Source of the DNA: Nitrospira sp. UBA6909
Lineage (GTDB): Bacteria > Nitrospirota > Nitrospiria > Nitrospirales > Nitrospiraceae
Length of the DNA stretch: 9,858 bases
Direction of reading: 5' to 3'
NCBI GenBank assembly: GCA_002451055.1
Contig: DKBD01000250.1
Location: 25,785-35,642 of the forward strand
Shown here: positions 1 through 6,954 of the stretch, in pieces
How positions within the stretch are numbered: the first letter of the stretch is position 1
Layout of the letters: each line of letters opens with the position of its first letter
Notes under the pieces: model-generated
The model's database searches: none
What the model was told of the DNA's origin: nothing
The model's input: the letters and a program-made list of their open reading frames with translations, nothing else
Translations under genes and position numbers: made by a program

Positions 1-726
1 CAAGCGGTTTCGTTGTGCTACGATAATCATACCGTTCCGGCGCTGGCGGGCATCGATCTGTCGATCAAGGCCGGTGAAGTCGTGGCACTGGTCGGGAGCA
101 GCGGGAGCGGGAAAACGACGCTGGTCAGTTTACTCCCGCGATTCTACGAGCCCACGACAGGGCGGATTCTGTTGGACGGCACGCCACTGACGTCCTACCA
201 GTTGCAGTCTCTGCGAGCCCACATCGGCATCGTCTCCCAAGAGATCGTGCTGTTCGACGATACCGTCAGCAAGAACATCGCGTTCGGGAGGACGGACGCG
301 GGACAGGCCGATGTCGAGCAGGCGGCGAGATCGGCCTATGCCCATGACTTTATCTTGCGTTTGCCGCAGGGATACGACACGGTTATCGGGGAACGCGGGG
401 TGAAGCTGTCAGGGGGTGAGCGGCAACGTTTGGCGATCGCGCGGGCCATCCTGCGCGATCCGCCCTTGTTGATTCTGGATGAGGCGACATCGGCCTTGGA
501 TACGGAATCCGAACGCATCGTGCAATTGGCCTTGACCAATCTGATGAAGAACCGGACGACACTGGTGGTTGCGCACCGGCTCTCGACCATTCAAAACGCG
601 GATCGCATCGTCGTCCTGGAGCGTGGCGCCATCGTTGAAATGGGAACGCATGAAGAACTGCTTCAGCGGGGCGGGACCTATCAACGTCTCCATGCCATGC
701 AATTTCAGGAGACGACCAGTGTGTGA
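1..726 (+). CDS. msbA: Lipid A export ABC transporter MsbA, C-terminal ATPase half (5'-truncated by the window edge)
   Basis: This is the nucleotide-binding domain of an inner-membrane ABC exporter. MsbA flips core-lipid A from the inner to the outer leaflet using ATP. The frame is open from base 1, so the membrane half lies upstream of the window; the TTG at 13 is not a real start. Walker A is GSSGSGKTT at 94-120. The ABC signature LSGGERQR begins at 406. Walker B LLILDEATSALD begins at about 466, followed by the H-loop in VVAHRLST. The stretches FDDTVSKNIAFGR, AYAHDFI and the end LHAMQFQ closely match E. coli MsbA as I remember it (FNDTVANNIAYAR, AYAMDFI, LHKMQFG), which favours MsbA over a generic exporter. 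The LPS genes downstream agree. The gene ends in TGA at 724-726 with no terminator before the next gene, so read-through is likely. Confidence 0.9.
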   Translation, partial: QAVSLCYDNHTVPALAGIDLSIKAGEVVALVGSSGSGKTTLVSLLPRFYEPTTGRILLDGTPLTSYQLQSLRAHIGIVSQEIVLFDDTVSKNIAFGRTDAGQADVEQAARSAYAHDFILRLPQGYDTVIGERGVKLSGGERQRLAIARAILRDPPLLILDEATSALDTESERIVQLALTNLMKNRTTLVVAHRLSTIQNADRIVVLERGAIVEMGTHEELLQRGGTYQRLHAMQFQETTSV

Positions 727-737
727 AGCTATGACGG

Positions 738-758
738 GTGCTGAGTGCTGAGGGCTGA
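738..758 (+). repeat. Three tandem 7-bp units between msbA and the acyltransferase gene
   Basis: Three heptamers follow one another: GTGCTGA (738-744), GTGCTGA (745-751) and GGGCTGA (752-758). They sit in the short gap just upstream of the AGGAAG ribosome binding site of the next gene. The array includes an in-frame stop (TGA 742-744) and a possible but poorly supported GTG start at 745. I see no coding role. It may be a remnant of a dispersed intergenic repeat. Confidence 0.6.
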
Positions 759-771
759 GAATAGGAAGAGC

Positions 772-1439
772 GTGAAGAAGCGAGTCGAACAGTGGGCGAA
801 ATGCTCCCTGCTGCCGCCGGCAGCGGCCGTCTTGATTCGTGGACTGGCCCGCTCGATGCGGCTCGAGACTCGTGGACATGAGGCCGTCGATGCACTGTAT
901 CAAGAGGGACGCCACATTGTTCTGGCATTTTGGCATGCCCAGCAGTTGATGATCCCGATCGGCTATCGCGGCACGAGTTCTCATGTGCTGATCAGCCAGC
1001 ACGGGGATGGAGAAATCATCGCTCGTATCATTGCAAGGTTCGGTCACGAGGCGGTGCGCGGTTCGAGTACGCGCGGCGGCGCCGGAGCGCTTCGTGCGTT
1101 GATCAAATTGGGCCGGTCGGGCCGGGACGTGGTCGTGACGCCGGACGGTCCCAAAGGTCCGCGCCATGTCGCAAAGCTCGGAGTCGTCCAATTGGCCAAG
1201 GCGACGGGTCTGCCGATCGTTCCCATGGCCTTTGCCTGCTCAAAAAAAAACTCTTTGCGAGCTGGGATCGCTACATGGTCCCCTATCCCTTCTCCCGCGG
1301 CCTATTCCTGTACGGAAACCCGATCTGGGTCCCGCGTGAGGCGGATGATGGAGCGCTCGAAGCGGCTCGCCTGGAGCTCGAAACCGCTCTCAATCGCCTG
1401 ACGGATCAGGCGGAATCAGACGTGAAGCGTCAAACGTGA
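772..1439 (+). CDS. DUF374 (COG2121) lysophospholipid acyltransferase-like protein, interrupted by a frameshift at an A9 run
   Basis: This looks like a membrane-associated acyltransferase of the DUF374 group, which includes the Helicobacter/Campylobacter lipid A secondary acyltransferase LpxJ. Transfer of an acyl chain to a lipid A precursor is a reasonable guess given msbA, waaA and lpxK next door. The N-terminal part reads in the frame of 772 and holds the histidine motif AFWHAQQLM, then SQHGDGEIIARI, RGSSTRGG and TPDGPKGPR, ending in IVPMAFACS. The C-terminal part, SWDRYMVPYPFSRG, YGNPIWVPREAD and LETALNRL, is in the -1 frame. The switch falls in the run of nine A at 1242-1250. A -1 shift there gives about 222 residues, a normal family length. 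Without it, translation ends at 1401 with about 49 unrelated residues. GTG 772 is chosen because AGGAAG (763-768) lies just upstream; GTG 745 has no such site. The histidine motif lacks the acidic residue of the common HX4D acyltransferase motif. Confidence 0.75.
1242..1251 (+). other. Nine-A run with an A-AAA-AAC slippery heptamer at the frame switch
   Basis: In the upstream frame the codons read TCA AAA AAA AAC (1240-1251). The last seven bases, A AAA AAC (1245-1251), fit the X-XXY-YYZ pattern of -1 ribosomal slippage. The downstream frame begins with CTC at 1251. A possible 6-bp hairpin follows, GGGATC (1264-1269) with GGTCCC (1277-1282), one G-U pair, 7-base loop, starting 12 bases after the heptamer. 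That is weak and rather far away. I see no upstream Shine-Dalgarno-like stimulator. Ten or seven A would restore the frame, so a homopolymer length error in the sequence is the simplest explanation. Transcriptional slippage or programmed frameshifting are alternatives. Confidence 0.6.
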
Positions 1440-1510
1440 GGTGTGACACGCAACAGATTCAGGAATGAGGCACGACGTGTGACCTCTCACCCCTTACGTT
1501 TCACTTCGTG
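1421..1510. repeat. Long imperfect inverted repeat across the acyltransferase-waaA junction
   Basis: The left arm core AAACGTGAGGTGTGA (1432-1446) pairs with the right arm core TCACCCCTTACGTTT (1487-1501) with one mismatch and one G-U pair. Outside it, CGTGAAG (1421-1427) pairs with CTTCGTG (1504-1510) using two G-U pairs across a small internal loop. Further in, CACG (1447-1450) can meet CGTG (1476-1479). The left arm encodes the last residues of the acyltransferase, including the stop TGA at 1437-1439. The right arm ends at the possible waaA start GTG 1508. In RNA this would form a long stem that could hide the start of waaA. It may also be one copy of a dispersed intergenic repeat family. 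Confidence 0.6.
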
Positions 1511-1513
1511 ACC

Positions 1514-2869
1514 ATGTGGAAGCTTCTCTATAATATCGGCCTGCTTGTTGCGTCTCCTGTCGTCATCGGCATTCTGCTGGCTAAACCACGTTGTCGGCGA
1601 GGATTTCTCCAGCGGATGGGGTGGCAGGCGCATCTCTCCGACACAGTCGAGAATACTCAGCCGTTGATTTGGGTCCATGCCGTGTCGCTCGGAGAAGCGG
1701 TGGCGGCAGTGCCGCTCGTGAAGGCGCTGCATGGACGGCATCCCGAGTTTCGGTACGTCGTGACAACCGTCACAGAAACAGGACGCGAGGCGGTGGAACA
1801 GCGATTAGCAGGCGTGGCCGAGCATCGGTATGCGCCGATGGATTTTTCTTGGGCGGTTGAGAGCATGATCGATCGATTGAGGCCTGCGCTCTACCTGTTT
1901 GTCGAGACCGAGTTGTGGCCCAATCTGCTCTGGATGTTGAGGGACCGTGGAGTTCCGACGGTTCTTGTGAATGGACGGCTGTCATCGCGCTCGTTCCGCC
2001 GGCAAGATGTCGCAGGCATCCGTTCATTGTATCGGTCGGTGCTTCGCTCGATCACGTTGTGCCTGATGCAATCTGAGCGGGACCGGCAACGCATCGTCGC
2101 ATTGGGGGCCATTCCGGAAGTCGTTCATACGACCGGCAACATCAAGTTCGATCAGCCTTTGCCTGTCATCGAAGATGAGGCTTCACGGCAGCGGAGTTTC
2201 GGACTGGATGAGCAGGAACAGCTGATTCTGGCCGGCAGTACCCATCCTGGAGAAGAGGAACAGTTGGTGTCGGCATACAAGCAAATTGTCGAGGCGTATT
2301 CCTCAGCCGTCCTCATGTTGGCGCCGCGCCATATCGAGCGGGTCGATCGGGTTGAAGCAATGATTCGGGACGCCGGGTTCGTCGCGCAACGTAAAAGCCG
2401 GATGAGCGAGAAGGCTGCCGGCCCGCGCGTCATCATCCTGGATACCAGAGGAGAGTTGGCTCGCGCGTATCGGGAAGCGAAGGTGACCTTCGTGGGCGGG
2501 ACATTGGTGCCGGTGGGCGGCCACAACTTGCTGGAGCCGGCGGTGTGGGGAAAGCCCGTGCTGTTCGGACCCTATACCGACCACTGTGCGGAAGTGGCGG
2601 CGTTGTTGGAACAAGCAGGCGGAGGGAGGCGGGTCATGGGAGCGGAGGATGTGGCCCGATGTTGCAGGGAGTGGTTGGCCGATCAAGACGCCTGCGATGC
2701 TGTGGGGCAAGCCGCGAGGCGTGTGGTCGTGGACAATCAAGGCGCCTTGCAGCACAGCGTGGACCTGATAGAAACGTGCCTCACCTCTGTGACCACTGGT
2801 GATTCGTCGCCCGGTTCTTCGTCGCTCCTCCCCCGTGAAGCGGGATTTCCGAGCGGGGCTGCACCGTAG
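1514..2869 (+). CDS. waaA: 3-deoxy-D-manno-octulosonic acid (Kdo) transferase WaaA
   Basis: This is a GT30 glycosyltransferase that moves Kdo from CMP-Kdo to the lipid A precursor at the inner face of the cytoplasmic membrane. From ATG 1514 it has 451 residues, slightly longer than E. coli WaaA (425). Residues 4-24 are a hydrophobic N-terminal anchor. Family motifs run in order: HAVSLGE (55-61, with E61 at the position of the catalytic glutamate), ETELWPN (131-137), NGRLS, GNIKFD (208-213), AGSTHPGEE, LAPRHIERV, DTRGEL and VGGTLVPVGGHNLLEPA (about 327-343). GTG 1508 is an alternative start in the same frame. Neither start has a clear Shine-Dalgarno site, and both lie at the right arm of the inverted repeat. 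The last 25-30 residues are Ser/Pro/Gly-rich and look unconserved. Whether it adds one, two or more Kdo units cannot be told from the sequence. Confidence 0.93.
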   Translation: MWKLLYNIGLLVASPVVIGILLAKPRCRRGFLQRMGWQAHLSDTVENTQPLIWVHAVSLGEAVAAVPLVKALHGRHPEFRYVVTTVTETGREAVEQRLAGVAEHRYAPMDFSWAVESMIDRLRPALYLFVETELWPNLLWMLRDRGVPTVLVNGRLSSRSFRRQDVAGIRSLYRSVLRSITLCLMQSERDRQRIVALGAIPEVVHTTGNIKFDQPLPVIEDEASRQRSFGLDEQEQLILAGSTHPGEEEQLVSAYKQIVEAYSSAVLMLAPRHIERVDRVEAMIRDAGFVAQRKSRMSEKAAGPRVIILDTRGELARAYREAKVTFVGGTLVPVGGHNLLEPAVWGKPVLFGPYTDHCAEVAALLEQAGGGRRVMGAEDVARCCREWLADQDACDAVGQAARRVVVDNQGALQHSVDLIETCLTSVTTGDSSPGSSSLLPREAGFPSGAAP

Positions 2870-2905
2870 GAGCACGAGACACTGGCATGCGTCGTGTGAA
2901 CTGAT

Positions 2906-3988
2906 ATGGCACTCTCGGACCCAGGACAGCCGGTTCGGAAGTGGCTCTCCGGGGCGGCGTTCATCTACGGCCTTATCGTCCGATTGCGGCACTGGTGTTA
3001 TGGACGCGGGTGGCTTGCATCTTCTCGGTTGCCCTGTCGTGTCGTGAGCGTGGGCAATCTGACCGTAGGGGGAACGGGCAAGACGCCGATCGTCATTCTG
3101 CTGGCGAATTGGTTGCAGGCAGAGGGCCGACGTGTCGCTGTCCTAAGCCGTGGCTATAAGCGCGTGAAAGGGTTGGAGCATCTCCTCGTATCGGATGGGA
3201 CCAGTATGCTGGCAGGTCCGGCCGCTGCGGGAGACGAGCCGTTTCTGATTGCGAGGCGTTGTCCTGGCACGATCGTGGCCGTGGGGGCCGATCGGGCAGC
3301 CTTGGGCCGATGGGTGCTGGCGCAGTACTCGGTCGATTGCATCATTTTGGATGACGGGTTTCAGCATTTGGGGCTTCACCGGGATGTCGATGTGGTGCTG
3401 CTTGACGCCACTGATGCCGCAGGGCTCGATGCGATGGTTCCCGCCGGCCGCTTGCGCGAGCCTCTTTGTGGGCTGGGCCGCGCGACAGCAGTGGCGGTGA
3501 CAAGGGCCGATTCCGAGGAAGATGTCGCAGCCGTCCACGGACGGCTGCGGATGGCCGGGATTCCCTTCCATGACGCGATTGAAGTATCGTTCAAACCCGA
3601 ATCGCTGGTTTCGGTGCAGGCGGAGAACATTCAGCCGCTCGAATGGGGACGAGGACAAAAAGCGTGGTTGGTGAGCGGCATCGGGAATGCCGAATCGTTC
3701 CGCCGATCAGCCGGATCGGCGGGAATTGATGTCGTCGGCGAGACGGCCTTTCGAGACCATTATCGCTACCAGGCCGAAGATGTCAGCCGCATTCGAGCCG
3801 ATGCGCAGTCAGCTGGTGCGGATTTCGTGCTGACGACCGAAAAGGATGCCGGCAAGCTGTCTGTGTTTCTTCAGCTCCAGGATTCTTGGTGGGCCTTGCG
3901 GATCCGGGCGGATATCATGCATGGGGAGGAGCGGCTGCGTCGGCTGATCATGGGGGGGCGCGCGCAAGGTTTGGAGAGCAGTGCGTAA
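2906..3988 (+). CDS. lpxK: Tetraacyldisaccharide 4'-kinase LpxK
   Basis: LpxK phosphorylates the 4' position of the tetraacyldisaccharide 1-phosphate to make lipid IVA, at the cytoplasmic side of the inner membrane. The protein has 360 residues (E. coli 328). The N-terminus is a hydrophobic/amphipathic segment (LSGAAFIYGLIVRLRHW) as in the family. The P-loop follows, GNLTVGGTGKTP at residues 50-61, then VLSRGYKR, AGDEPFLIARR and DDGFQH at 149-154 with the family's paired aspartates. PAGRLREP, TTEKDAGKL and RADIMHGEE complete the pattern. ATG 2906 is the first start after an in-frame TGA at 2897. No good Shine-Dalgarno lies close by; the nearest GGAG, at the end of waaA, is over 30 bases away. 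The gene starts 36 bases after waaA and overlaps the next gene by 8 bases, which suggests a shared transcript and coupled translation. Confidence 0.93.
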   Translation: MALSDPGQPVRKWLSGAAFIYGLIVRLRHWCYGRGWLASSRLPCRVVSVGNLTVGGTGKTPIVILLANWLQAEGRRVAVLSRGYKRVKGLEHLLVSDGTSMLAGPAAAGDEPFLIARRCPGTIVAVGADRAALGRWVLAQYSVDCIILDDGFQHLGLHRDVDVVLLDATDAAGLDAMVPAGRLREPLCGLGRATAVAVTRADSEEDVAAVHGRLRMAGIPFHDAIEVSFKPESLVSVQAENIQPLEWGRGQKAWLVSGIGNAESFRRSAGSAGIDVVGETAFRDHYRYQAEDVSRIRADAQSAGADFVLTTEKDAGKLSVFLQLQDSWWALRIRADIMHGEERLRRLIMGGRAQGLESSA

Positions 3989-5696
3989 AGAATCGATCAA
4001 GCGACTCCTCGTACGGGCGCCGAATTGGATCGGCGACGCCGTTATGTGCGAGCCGGCGCTCCGCGGGCTCCGGTCTCTGTTTGCTCAAGCGGAGCTGACG
4101 TTGCTCGCAAGGTCAGCCGTGGCGGATTTATTCATGGGCTATCCAGGGCTGGACCATATATTGCTGTATGATGATAAGGGTATTCACGCAGGGTTGGCAG
4201 GAAAATGGACGCTCGCGGGAACGTTGCGCCGGCAGCGGTTCGACCTGGCAGTGCTATTTCAGAATGCATTCGAGGCGGCCTTTCTGGCTTGGCTCGCCGA
4301 CATCCCGCGACGGTATGGATACGCGACCGATGGGCGCGCTTTTTTTCTTACCGATCCAGTCGCGATTCCTGATCCTGGGCTGCTCACGCACCAAGTCGGC
4401 TATTATTGGAACGTCCTCAAACCGCTGGGACTCGCGGGAGAACCGTTCGCTCCCGCGCTTGTCGTGTCGTCCGATGAAGAGCAAGCGATGAACGAACGGC
4501 TGGCATTGGCCGGCATCGGATCCGCCGATCTCGTCATCGGGGTCAATCCAGGATCGACCTATGGAAACGCCAAGCGTTGGCTGCCTGAACGGTTTGCAGA
4601 AACCGCTCGGCGGCTGGCGGCACAATTGCGCGAGTGCGAGAGAAGAGAAGTCGCCGTTGTGATTCTTGGTGCCAAGGGAGAAGAGTCGCTGGGGAAGGAG
4701 ATCGCGGCCCGTGTTGACACGCGATCGGTGGTCTTGTCCGGAGCGACGACCATTCGGGAGTTGATGGCCGTGACAAAACGATGCCGTCTTTTGCTCACCA
4801 ACGATACAGGCCCGATGCACATTGCGGCGGCGAGCGGCGTCCCAATCGTTGCGGTTTTTGGGCCGACGGATTGGCGAACCACTTCGCCCTATGGCCAGGC
4901 GCAGGCCATCGTGCGCGAGCCGGTCGATTGTGCGCCGTGTCTCCTGCGAGAATGTCCGATCGACCACCGTTGCATGACTAGGGTGTCGGTGGATCGAGTG
5001 TATGAAACGGCAGTAAAACAACTCCAAGGTTTATCTGGTTCATCCGGAGAGAAGAAGCCGGATACCAGCGTGAGCAACAAGAGAAACCAACGAAACATTC
5101 TTTCCGGTTACACCATCTTTCTGGATCGAGACGGAACGCTGAATCCGGACTCCGGCTATATTCGGTCGCCTGACCAATTTGAGCTGTTTCCCGGAGTGGC
5201 ACGGGCCATGGCGACGCTGAACCAGGCCGGTGCGCGATTGATCGTGGTGACGAACCAATCAGGGGTTGCCAGAGGATTCTTCTCGATCAGCGTTCTGGAC
5301 TCGATTCATGCCAAGCTTATCCGCCTTCTCGGCGAGGCCGGTGCGTCGCTGGATGCCATTTACCTCTGTCCTCACCATCCCGACGATGCGTGCGATTGCC
5401 GAAAGCCGAACACAGGATTGATCGATCGGGCTGTGCGCGAGCGGCAGGTCGATCTCTCACGCTCCTATCTGATCGGCGACCACTCGCGCGATATGGAACT
5501 GGCCAAGCGGGTGGGATCGCGGAGCATCTTGGTGACGACGGGAGCCATTGCTCCTCAACAGGTGGATGCGCTGAAAACTTCGGGGCTTGCTCCCGATCAT
5601 GTGGCCTCCTCATTGTCCGATGCCGTGGACTGGCTGTTGGATGACGTCAGGAGCCGTGCTGTCGTTACGGATGGACGCCAGATGACGCACACATGA
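3981..5696 (+). CDS. waaF-gmhB: Bifunctional fusion: heptosyltransferase II (WaaF) + D,D-heptose 1,7-bisphosphate phosphatase (GmhB)
   Basis: One open frame of 571 residues carries two complete enzymes. Residues 8-345 are a GT9 ADP-heptose transferase: RAPNWIGDAVM (12-22, with D19 at the catalytic-base position), NPGSTYGNAKRW (from 189), NDTGPMHIAAA (from 274), and a four-cysteine cluster C317, C320, C325, C331. The pattern fits WaaF, which adds the second core heptose. A polar linker spans about 346-378. Residues 379-555 are a HAD phosphatase of the GmhB type: FLDRDGT (D382, D384), TNQSGVARG (from 424), CPHHPDDACDCRKP (463-476, zinc ligands C463, H465, C471, C473) and GDHSRD (499-504). GmhB removes the 7-phosphate during ADP-heptose synthesis. 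GTG 3981 is chosen for the GGAG at 3973-3976 and the overlap with lpxK. A GTG at 5070 in the linker could start a separate GmhB, but its purine-rich stretch is too far upstream to be convincing. Confidence 0.92.
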   Translation: MRKESIKRLLVRAPNWIGDAVMCEPALRGLRSLFAQAELTLLARSAVADLFMGYPGLDHILLYDDKGIHAGLAGKWTLAGTLRRQRFDLAVLFQNAFEAAFLAWLADIPRRYGYATDGRAFFLTDPVAIPDPGLLTHQVGYYWNVLKPLGLAGEPFAPALVVSSDEEQAMNERLALAGIGSADLVIGVNPGSTYGNAKRWLPERFAETARRLAAQLRECERREVAVVILGAKGEESLGKEIAARVDTRSVVLSGATTIRELMAVTKRCRLLLTNDTGPMHIAAASGVPIVAVFGPTDWRTTSPYGQAQAIVREPVDCAPCLLRECPIDHRCMTRVSVDRVYETAVKQLQGLSGSSGEKKPDTSVSNKRNQRNILSGYTIFLDRDGTLNPDSGYIRSPDQFELFPGVARAMATLNQAGARLIVVTNQSGVARGFFSISVLDSIHAKLIRLLGEAGASLDAIYLCPHHPDDACDCRKPNTGLIDRAVRERQVDLSRSYLIGDHSRDMELAKRVGSRSILVTTGAIAPQQVDALKTSGLAPDHVASSLSDAVDWLLDDVRSRAVVTDGRQMTHT

Positions 5697-5738
5697 GGTT
5701 TGGATTGGGGCATGGGAAGCTCAAGACACGTCACAAAC

Positions 5739-5767
5739 TTGCGTCGGAGAACAGGTGCACATATAGT
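5739..5767 (+). promoter_or_regulatory. Candidate sigma70-type promoter before the methyltransferase gene
   Basis: TTGCGT (5739-5744) and TATAGT (5762-5767) are separated by 17 bases, in a gap of about 105 bases between the fusion gene and the methyltransferase gene. The -10 box matches TATAAT at 5 of 6 positions; the -35 box only at 3 of 6. Transcription would start near 5774, about 30 bases before the GTG start. No terminator is seen in the gap, so the upstream transcript may also read through. Confidence 0.35.
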
Positions 5768-5790
5768 GTTCTGTCGGGAAAGGGCGCGCG

Positions 5791-5797
5791 AAGGAGG
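5791..5797 (+). promoter_or_regulatory. Strong Shine-Dalgarno site (AAGGAGG) that decides the methyltransferase start
   Basis: AAGGAGG lies 5 bases before GTG 5803, a near-ideal ribosome binding site. A second weaker site, AAGGA at 5813-5817, lies 6 bases before an in-frame ATG at 5824. Either start gives an intact protein, differing by seven residues before the zinc ribbon. The stronger match supports GTG 5803. Confidence 0.7.
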
Positions 5798-5802
5798 CGG
5801 CT

Positions 5803-6825
5803 GTGCCGGTGGAAGGAAGAGCAATGGTGAAAAACCTGCCGGTAGAATCCTGTTCGATCCCTTGTAATCTGTGCGGCGGCAACGAGGTCTCGGCTCTGTC
5901 GAATAGAAGCCGCAGCGGGAAACCCTTGCGGACTATCATTTGCCGGGCGTGCGGACTGGTCTGGTCCGACCCGCGCCCGCATGACGCAAGAAACTTTTAC
6001 GAAGAACACTATCGCGTCTCCTATAAACACACCTACAGACCAAAGCCGAAGCACATCCTGAGAGCAGGACACGTCGCGTTATCGCGATTTGAGAAGATCG
6101 AGCGGTTATTGTCGAGCCCGAAAGTCGTACTTGACGTGGGGACCGGCGGGGGAGAGTTTGCTTATTTGCTCCAGTCGTTGGGACATTGCGTGAGCGGTAT
6201 CGAGCCGAACAGAGGATATGCGGACTACTCGATACAAGAATATGGACTGGCGGTCCAAGTTGGCTTTGTACAGGATGCGACGTTTCCTCCGGAGTCATTC
6301 GATCTTGTGACGATTTGGCATGTGCTCGAACATACGGAGGATCCAGGATCCGTGTTGGCGCTATTGCGGTCCTGGCTCAAGCCAGACGGGATCCTGGTCG
6401 TCGAGGTGCCGAATGTAGAGGCCACGTGCCAGGCCCCCCACAGCACGTTCCATGAGGCGCATCTCTACAATTTCAATGTCGTCTCATTGCGCCGGTTGGC
6501 CAAGAAACATGGGTTGCACGAAGCGTGGCATCTGATCTCACGGGACGGCGGGAATATTACGATGTTGTTCAGGCGGGAAGCACCGCCGATCGATACCAGC
6601 TGCGTCAGCGCGATTCCGGGCAACTATGAGTGGGTGGCCGGGATCGTGCGCGGGCACCGCAACTGGAAGCGCCACCTGACGCCGACCCCCTATGTGCGGG
6701 TGTGGCAACGCCTCTGTCGATCGTTTGCGGAACGTCGTGAGACGGCAGCCGGCGCAAGCGGCAAAGTCCTGCTGAATAAGCTGTATGCTCCTCAGTTGCA
6801 GATCCATGCCGTGGGGAATGATTGA
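5803..6825 (+). CDS. Class I SAM-dependent methyltransferase with N-terminal zinc ribbon
   Basis: A cytoplasmic methyltransferase of 340 residues. The N-terminal module has two CxxC pairs (C21, C24 and C47, C50, the second in CRACGLVW), a zinc-ribbon arrangement common in sugar and natural-product methyltransferases. The Rossmann core follows: VVLDVGTGGGEF, with motif I around D111-G117, then GIEPN with E134 as the ribose-binding acidic residue, and WHVLEHTEDP at about 172-180. PDGILVVEVPN is the usual strand after the SAM site. This matches the Methyltransf_23-type group; the acceptor is unknown. Its place between heptosyltransferase genes suggests methylation of an LPS core or surface sugar, which is inference only. 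It has its own candidate promoter and ribosome binding site, and 129 bases without a gene separate it from the next gene, so it may be expressed partly independently of the lipid A block. Confidence 0.85.
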   Translation: MPVEGRAMVKNLPVESCSIPCNLCGGNEVSALSNRSRSGKPLRTIICRACGLVWSDPRPHDARNFYEEHYRVSYKHTYRPKPKHILRAGHVALSRFEKIERLLSSPKVVLDVGTGGGEFAYLLQSLGHCVSGIEPNRGYADYSIQEYGLAVQVGFVQDATFPPESFDLVTIWHVLEHTEDPGSVLALLRSWLKPDGILVVEVPNVEATCQAPHSTFHEAHLYNFNVVSLRRLAKKHGLHEAWHLISRDGGNITMLFRREAPPIDTSCVSAIPGNYEWVAGIVRGHRNWKRHLTPTPYVRVWQRLCRSFAERRETAAGASGKVLLNKLYAPQLQIHAVGND

Positions 6826-6954
6826 ACGGATTCAGAGTGCTTCCTCAGTCCCTGTCCTTTCTCAATCGGCCGGATCAGGAACCGGTGGTGTGACCCGACT
6901 ACGCAGCGAGCTACGGCCGTCAAATCTCAAGGCTCCACTCGGAAAGGTCATTCG

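Noticed and set aside
409..1191. Long open frame on the minus strand (260 codons)
   Set aside because: It lies opposite msbA and the acyltransferase gene, has no recognisable motif, and is a usual by-product of GC-rich coding sequence.
2303..2992. Minus-strand open frame of 229 codons across the waaA-lpxK junction
   Set aside because: It is opposite conserved WaaA motifs, with no start signal or recognisable domain.
4254..5027. Long open frame on the minus strand (257 codons)
   Set aside because: It is fully antisense to the well-supported WaaF domain and its translation shows no family motifs.
5070..5696. Separate gmhB gene starting at GTG 5070
   Set aside because: The frame is continuous with waaF without a stop, and the purine-rich stretch at 5046-5054 is too far from the GTG for a convincing start. 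It is kept only as a possible internal start.
6826..6954. Possible promoter or small gene in the gap before the WaaC-like gene
   Set aside because: I found only short palindromes (such as ACGGCCGT at 6913-6920) and no convincing -35/-10 pair, small open frame with a start signal, or terminator.
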